Under the pieces are notes generated by a model, which saw nothing but the letters and a program-made list of their open reading frames with translations, ran no database searches and was not told the origin of the DNA. A stretch of DNA of 14,645 bases from Comamonadaceae bacterium (GTDB taxonomy: Bacteria; Pseudomonadota; Gammaproteobacteria; Burkholderiales; Burkholderiaceae_C): contig CANCDA010000044.1 of assembly GCA_947374705.1 (NCBI GenBank), forward strand, positions 1 to 14,645, written 5' to 3'. Position numbers and translations under genes: made by a program. Position 1 is the first letter of the stretch. Every line of letters starts with the position of its first letter. This document shows, piece after piece, positions 11,766-14,645 of this stretch.

Positions 11766-14645
11766 TTAGTTGAGGTGGGGGGTGATGGGTTGCGCGCCTT
11801 GCTGCGTGTCGTGTTGCGCGATGAGTTGTGTGACTTGTGGGCCGTCCAGCGTTTCGTGCGTGAGCAGAGCGTTGACCAGGGCCTCAAGCCCGTCTCGGTG
11901 GGTATGGAGGCTGCGCAGGGCGTCCCGCCCCGCTTGCTCCACCCATTGCATGGCGCGCAGGGCGGCAGCGTGGTGCAGGAGCTCTGGCATTTTTCCGTCG
12001 TGCATAAGGCCGGCCAGCGAGGCAGCGCCAAATTCAGCGTCAAGTCCGGCAAAGGCCACAGCCTTCCAGGCCGCTTCTGTGGCGCGGGCCAGGTCGCTGC
12101 TGGCACCACTGCTGGGGCCGTCTGCCCCAAACACCAAGATTTCTGCGGCACGCCCGCCGAGCAGCACTGTGATGTAGGCGCGCACGGCGGCAGGGGTTTC
12201 ATTGACCTTGGCGTTGCCCTCGTTGGACACGGCCAAGAAACCAGCGGCCCCATTGCGCGGGGTGATGCTGAGCTGGGCAATGGGGTGCTGTGGCCACAGC
12301 AGGTGGTGCAGCAGTGCGTGGCCCGCCTCATGCACGGCCACGCGATGGCGAAAGGCCTCGCTGGTGTGGCTGGCGTGGGCTTCGCCGTACTGGATGCGGC
12401 TGATTTCCTCTAGCACCCAGGCCAGCGGTGCGCGGGCGTTTGCAGTGCGCACCAGGCGCAGGGCGACTTCGCGCTGGAGCTGGGCCAGTTCGGCCCCGGT
12501 CATGCCGTAGGTGAGTTTGAGGATGCGGTCTTGGGCGCTGTCTTTCGAGCTGGCTTGCAAGTTCTGTTGTTCTGAGCCTTTCAAGTCCAACAGGGGCCAC
12601 AGGTTTTTTAAGCAAGCTTGGCGACCGTCCAGCTCCAACGGGCCAATTTCAAATTGGCGGTCAATGCGCCCGGGCCGGGTGAGTGCGGAGTCCAGCGCTT
12701 CGGGGCGGTTGGTGGTGAGCACGTGGAAGATGCCGTTGTGCCGCTCGAACCCGTCTATTTTTGCCAGCAAAAAATTCAGTGCTACGTCATGCGCATGGGC
12801 CTGTTGGCCGCGCCTGCCCAGCACGTCGGCTTCATCGATATGGATGATGCAGGGTTCCGCGCGGTGGGCAATGGCGTACACCCGCGCCATGAAGTCGGGG
12901 TTCAACATCTCGGAGCCGGTGACGGTGATGAAGGGCAACTGTGCTTGCCCTGCCAGGGCACGGGCCAAAAGCGTCTTGCCGGTGCCGGGTGGCCCGTGCA
13001 AGACCACGCCACGCGGCATGTCGATGCCGTAAGCCGCGAGTGCTTTGGGGTTGTGCAGGTAGCCCACGATCTCAGACAAAAACGACTTGGCTTTGTCTTG
13101 GCCCGCCACGTCGGCCAGCGTGGTTTGCGGCACCTGGCTGACGAGGCCACTGGCACCAGAGTAGTCGCTCAAGCGGCGCGTGGTTTTGAGGGCCACGTGT
13201 TTGACGTGCCAGCTCTGGGTGGGGTTCGAGTCGGTGACGTCGGGCTCCAGCAAAAAATCGACAAATTGATTTTTGCGGCGGAGCATGGCCATGGGGTCAG
13301 CGCCGAGTTGCTCTTGAATACGAGCCCAATCGGCCTGGGCCGTGTTGTCAAAACCCAGGGTGAGTGGCTTGGCCATGTGCAGGGATTGTTGTGTAGCGAA
13401 GTGGCTGGCCTGCATGGGCTTGAACAAGGTGCGCGCAATAGCCTCTGGCTGGGTGTGGGCTAGGGCCATGCTGCTGCCTTGGTGGCACAGCACCAGCGTG
13501 GCCAAATCAGGGGCGGCATTGGTACTGGCAAAGTCGATGCGCATACCCATGGCCTTGACGGCATGCGCCTGTGCGGCTTCCATGGCGGCGTGCGCTTGCG
13601 CTTGCAACGTGGGCCAGGGCAGAGGTTTTAAGACGTGGTGGTGCTCCGCCAATTGGGCCAGCACGGTCACATCAAACAAGGGTGTGACTTCACCCCGGTG
13701 TTCACGCGTGGCTTGGCCCAAGGCCTGAATGAGGTTGGTGCTTTGTTGGGCTGTGGTGTCACCCAAGATGGTGGTGGCATCCGGGTGGCTGAGCCAGTCT
13801 GTGTCGTGCGAGGCACTGGCCAGAAACAGGGCTTGCCGACAGTTGACGGGGGTGGGTTGGTGGCGGCGTTTGGGGTTGGCACCAGGGCGCAAGTCGCGCT
13901 CCCAATCATCGGGCTCATCCAGGCCATGGTGGTCCACCATCTCACCGGTCAACAAGGCGGGGCGCAGGGTGGCCATGACGGAGGCCAGGGTTTCATCGAC
14001 GTTGTGTAAGGCGATGATGGCCTTGGGGTTTTTGTGAATGAACGAGGTGATCTCGCCTGGGGAGGAGCCACTCCAGTAGGTTTTGGAGCCAGTCCAGCTG
14101 GCCGCCTCGCCTTCGCTGCGGTAGGCCGAGCAATCGATGTCTAAAACCTTGAAGCCCTCGTGCTGCGCCAGTGCGCTGGTAATGGCCTGGAGAATCTCGG
14201 CACTGCCCCAGGCTTTGTCACCGTGCATCAACAGGCGTGATGTTTTTTGCGGGTTGGGGGCGCTGAGTTGCAAGGCCAAGTCGGCGGCAATGGCTTCGGC
14301 GGTTTGGCTTTGGCCGGGCACGGTGTTGACTGCTTGTTCTATCAACTTGTAAATGTGGTTGGCCTTTTGGCGTGTTAGCACCTCGGGAAAGCGCAGACTC
14401 AAATTTCCCACAGCCAGCAATTGTGTGACGATGGGCTTGATGCTTTTGTGCAGGGTGAGTCGTAAATCGGGGATGGGCGTTTGCATAAGTGCTGCGAACT
14501 CGTTTGGCGTGGGCAGCGGGGCATTGGCCAGCCAGGGCGGGGAGCCCATGGCGGTGATTTGCTCTGAATTCAGTAAGAAAAATTGCAGGCTCTTTTGCAC
14601 ATCGACCTGGATGGCGGAGGTGGCTTTTGCGTCACGCGACAGGGC
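11766..14645 (-). CDS. Soluble FtsH-like AAA/M41 metalloprotease fused to a degenerate Clp-type AAA domain (5' end at window edge)
   Basis: At least 944 residues from GTG 14600; the frame stays open with coding-like codons to 14645, so the start may lie outside. Numbered from that GTG, about 60-400 resembles a Clp/HSP100 second ATPase domain: HGDKAWGSAE replaces the Walker A, KVLDIDCSAY matches the Clp IRIDMSEY strand, and ALHNVDET replaces the Walker B LFDEIEKA. The Walker Lys and acidic pair are lost. Residues about 490-730 are an intact FtsH-type AAA domain: DVAGQDKAK, GPPGTGKT (536-543), IIHIDEAD (585-592) and arginine fingers RPGRIDR (642-648). Residues about 750-930 are an M41 peptidase: HEAGH (757-761), LGGRAAE and SSDLARAT with the third zinc ligand. 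No membrane helix is visible, unlike FtsH. It is the first visible gene of the operon, and its TAA overlaps the next Shine-Dalgarno. Confidence 0.88.
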   Translation of the reverse strand, partial: ALSRDAKATSAIQVDVQKSLQFFLLNSEQITAMGSPPWLANAPLPTPNEFAALMQTPIPDLRLTLHKSIKPIVTQLLAVGNLSLRFPEVLTRQKANHIYKLIEQAVNTVPGQSQTAEAIAADLALQLSAPNPQKTSRLLMHGDKAWGSAEILQAITSALAQHEGFKVLDIDCSAYRSEGEAASWTGSKTYWSGSSPGEITSFIHKNPKAIIALHNVDETLASVMATLRPALLTGEMVDHHGLDEPDDWERDLRPGANPKRRHQPTPVNCRQALFLASASHDTDWLSHPDATTILGDTTAQQSTNLIQALGQATREHRGEVTPLFDVTVLAQLAEHHHVLKPLPWPTLQAQAHAAMEAAQAHAVKAMGMRIDFASTNAAPDLATLVLCHQGSSMALAHTQPEAIARTLFKPMQASHFATQQSLHMAKPLTLGFDNTAQADWARIQEQLGADPMAMLRRKNQFVDFLLEPDVTDSNPTQSWHVKHVALKTTRRLSDYSGASGLVSQVPQTTLADVAGQDKAKSFLSEIVGYLHNPKALAAYGIDMPRGVVLHGPPGTGKTLLARALAGQAQLPFITVTGSEMLNPDFMARVYAIAHRAEPCIIHIDEADVLGRRGQQAHAHDVALNFLLAKIDGFERHNGIFHVLTTNRPEALDSALTRPGRIDRQFEIGPLELDGRQACLKNLWPLLDLKGSEQQNLQASSKDSAQDRILKLTYGMTGAELAQLQREVALRLVRTANARAPLAWVLEEISRIQYGEAHASHTSEAFRHRVAVHEAGHALLHHLLWPQHPIAQLSITPRNGAAGFLAVSNEGNAKVNETPAAVRAYITVLLGGRAAEILVFGADGPSSGASSDLARATEAAWKAVAFAGLDAEFGAASLAGLMHDGKMPELLHHAAALRAMQWVEQAGRDALRSLHTHRDGLEALVNALLTHETLDGPQVTQLIAQHDTQQGAQPITPHLN

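Noticed and set aside
12618..13463. 281-residue open frame antisense to the AAA/M41 gene
   Set aside because: It overlaps the intact Walker A region of a clear gene on the other strand and has no recognisable domain.

Overview
The window looks like a piece of a GC-rich betaproteobacterial chromosome, most likely Burkholderiales and Comamonadaceae-like (Limnohabitans/Rhodoferax/Acidovorax relatives). This rests on the gene order era-recO-pdxJ-acpS-nagZ, on protein wording such as the RecO start and the Era C-terminus, and on a C/G-rich intergenic palindrome of a kind I associate with that family. The genus is inference, because no database could be searched.

Region 1 (1-3795, + strand) is a core operon. 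It holds the 3' part of era (GTPase for 30S assembly), recO (recombinational repair), a terminator-like palindrome, pdxJ (vitamin B6 synthesis), acpS (holo-ACP synthase) and nagZ (cell-wall recycling). Genes overlap or abut, and recO and acpS use TTG starts.

Region 2 (3821-5516, - strand, convergent with nagZ) reads lipoprotein -> ECF sigma factor -> membrane anti-sigma factor. It looks like an envelope-signalling module in which the anti-sigma factor lacks the usual zinc cysteines.

Region 3 (5571-7583, - strand) holds a one-piece osmoprotectant-type substrate-binding/permease protein whose membrane domain appears to have lost about 75-80 residues in frame. Upstream of it is a complete MntA/HepT (MNT nucleotidyltransferase/HEPN toxin) pair.

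Region 4 (about 7621-9192) is a complete IS1182-family-like insertion sequence with perfect terminal inverted repeats flanked by CTAG. It has cut off the 3' end of the next gene.

Region 5 (9149-14645, - strand) is a tightly coupled three-gene operon that I do not recognise as a described system. Its first gene encodes a soluble FtsH-type AAA/M41 protease fused to a degenerate Clp-type ATPase domain. The second encodes a 194-residue protein of unknown function. The third encodes a SEDS (FtsW/RodA-like)-bPBP (FtsI-like) fusion in which neither catalytic signature is recognisable, truncated by the IS. The gene set suggests a protease working with a non-catalytic septal or elongation pseudo-synthase. 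This operon is the best candidate for an undescribed system, although this copy is broken by the IS. No tRNA, rRNA or CRISPR array was seen, and no gene-free stretch exceeds about 210 bases.
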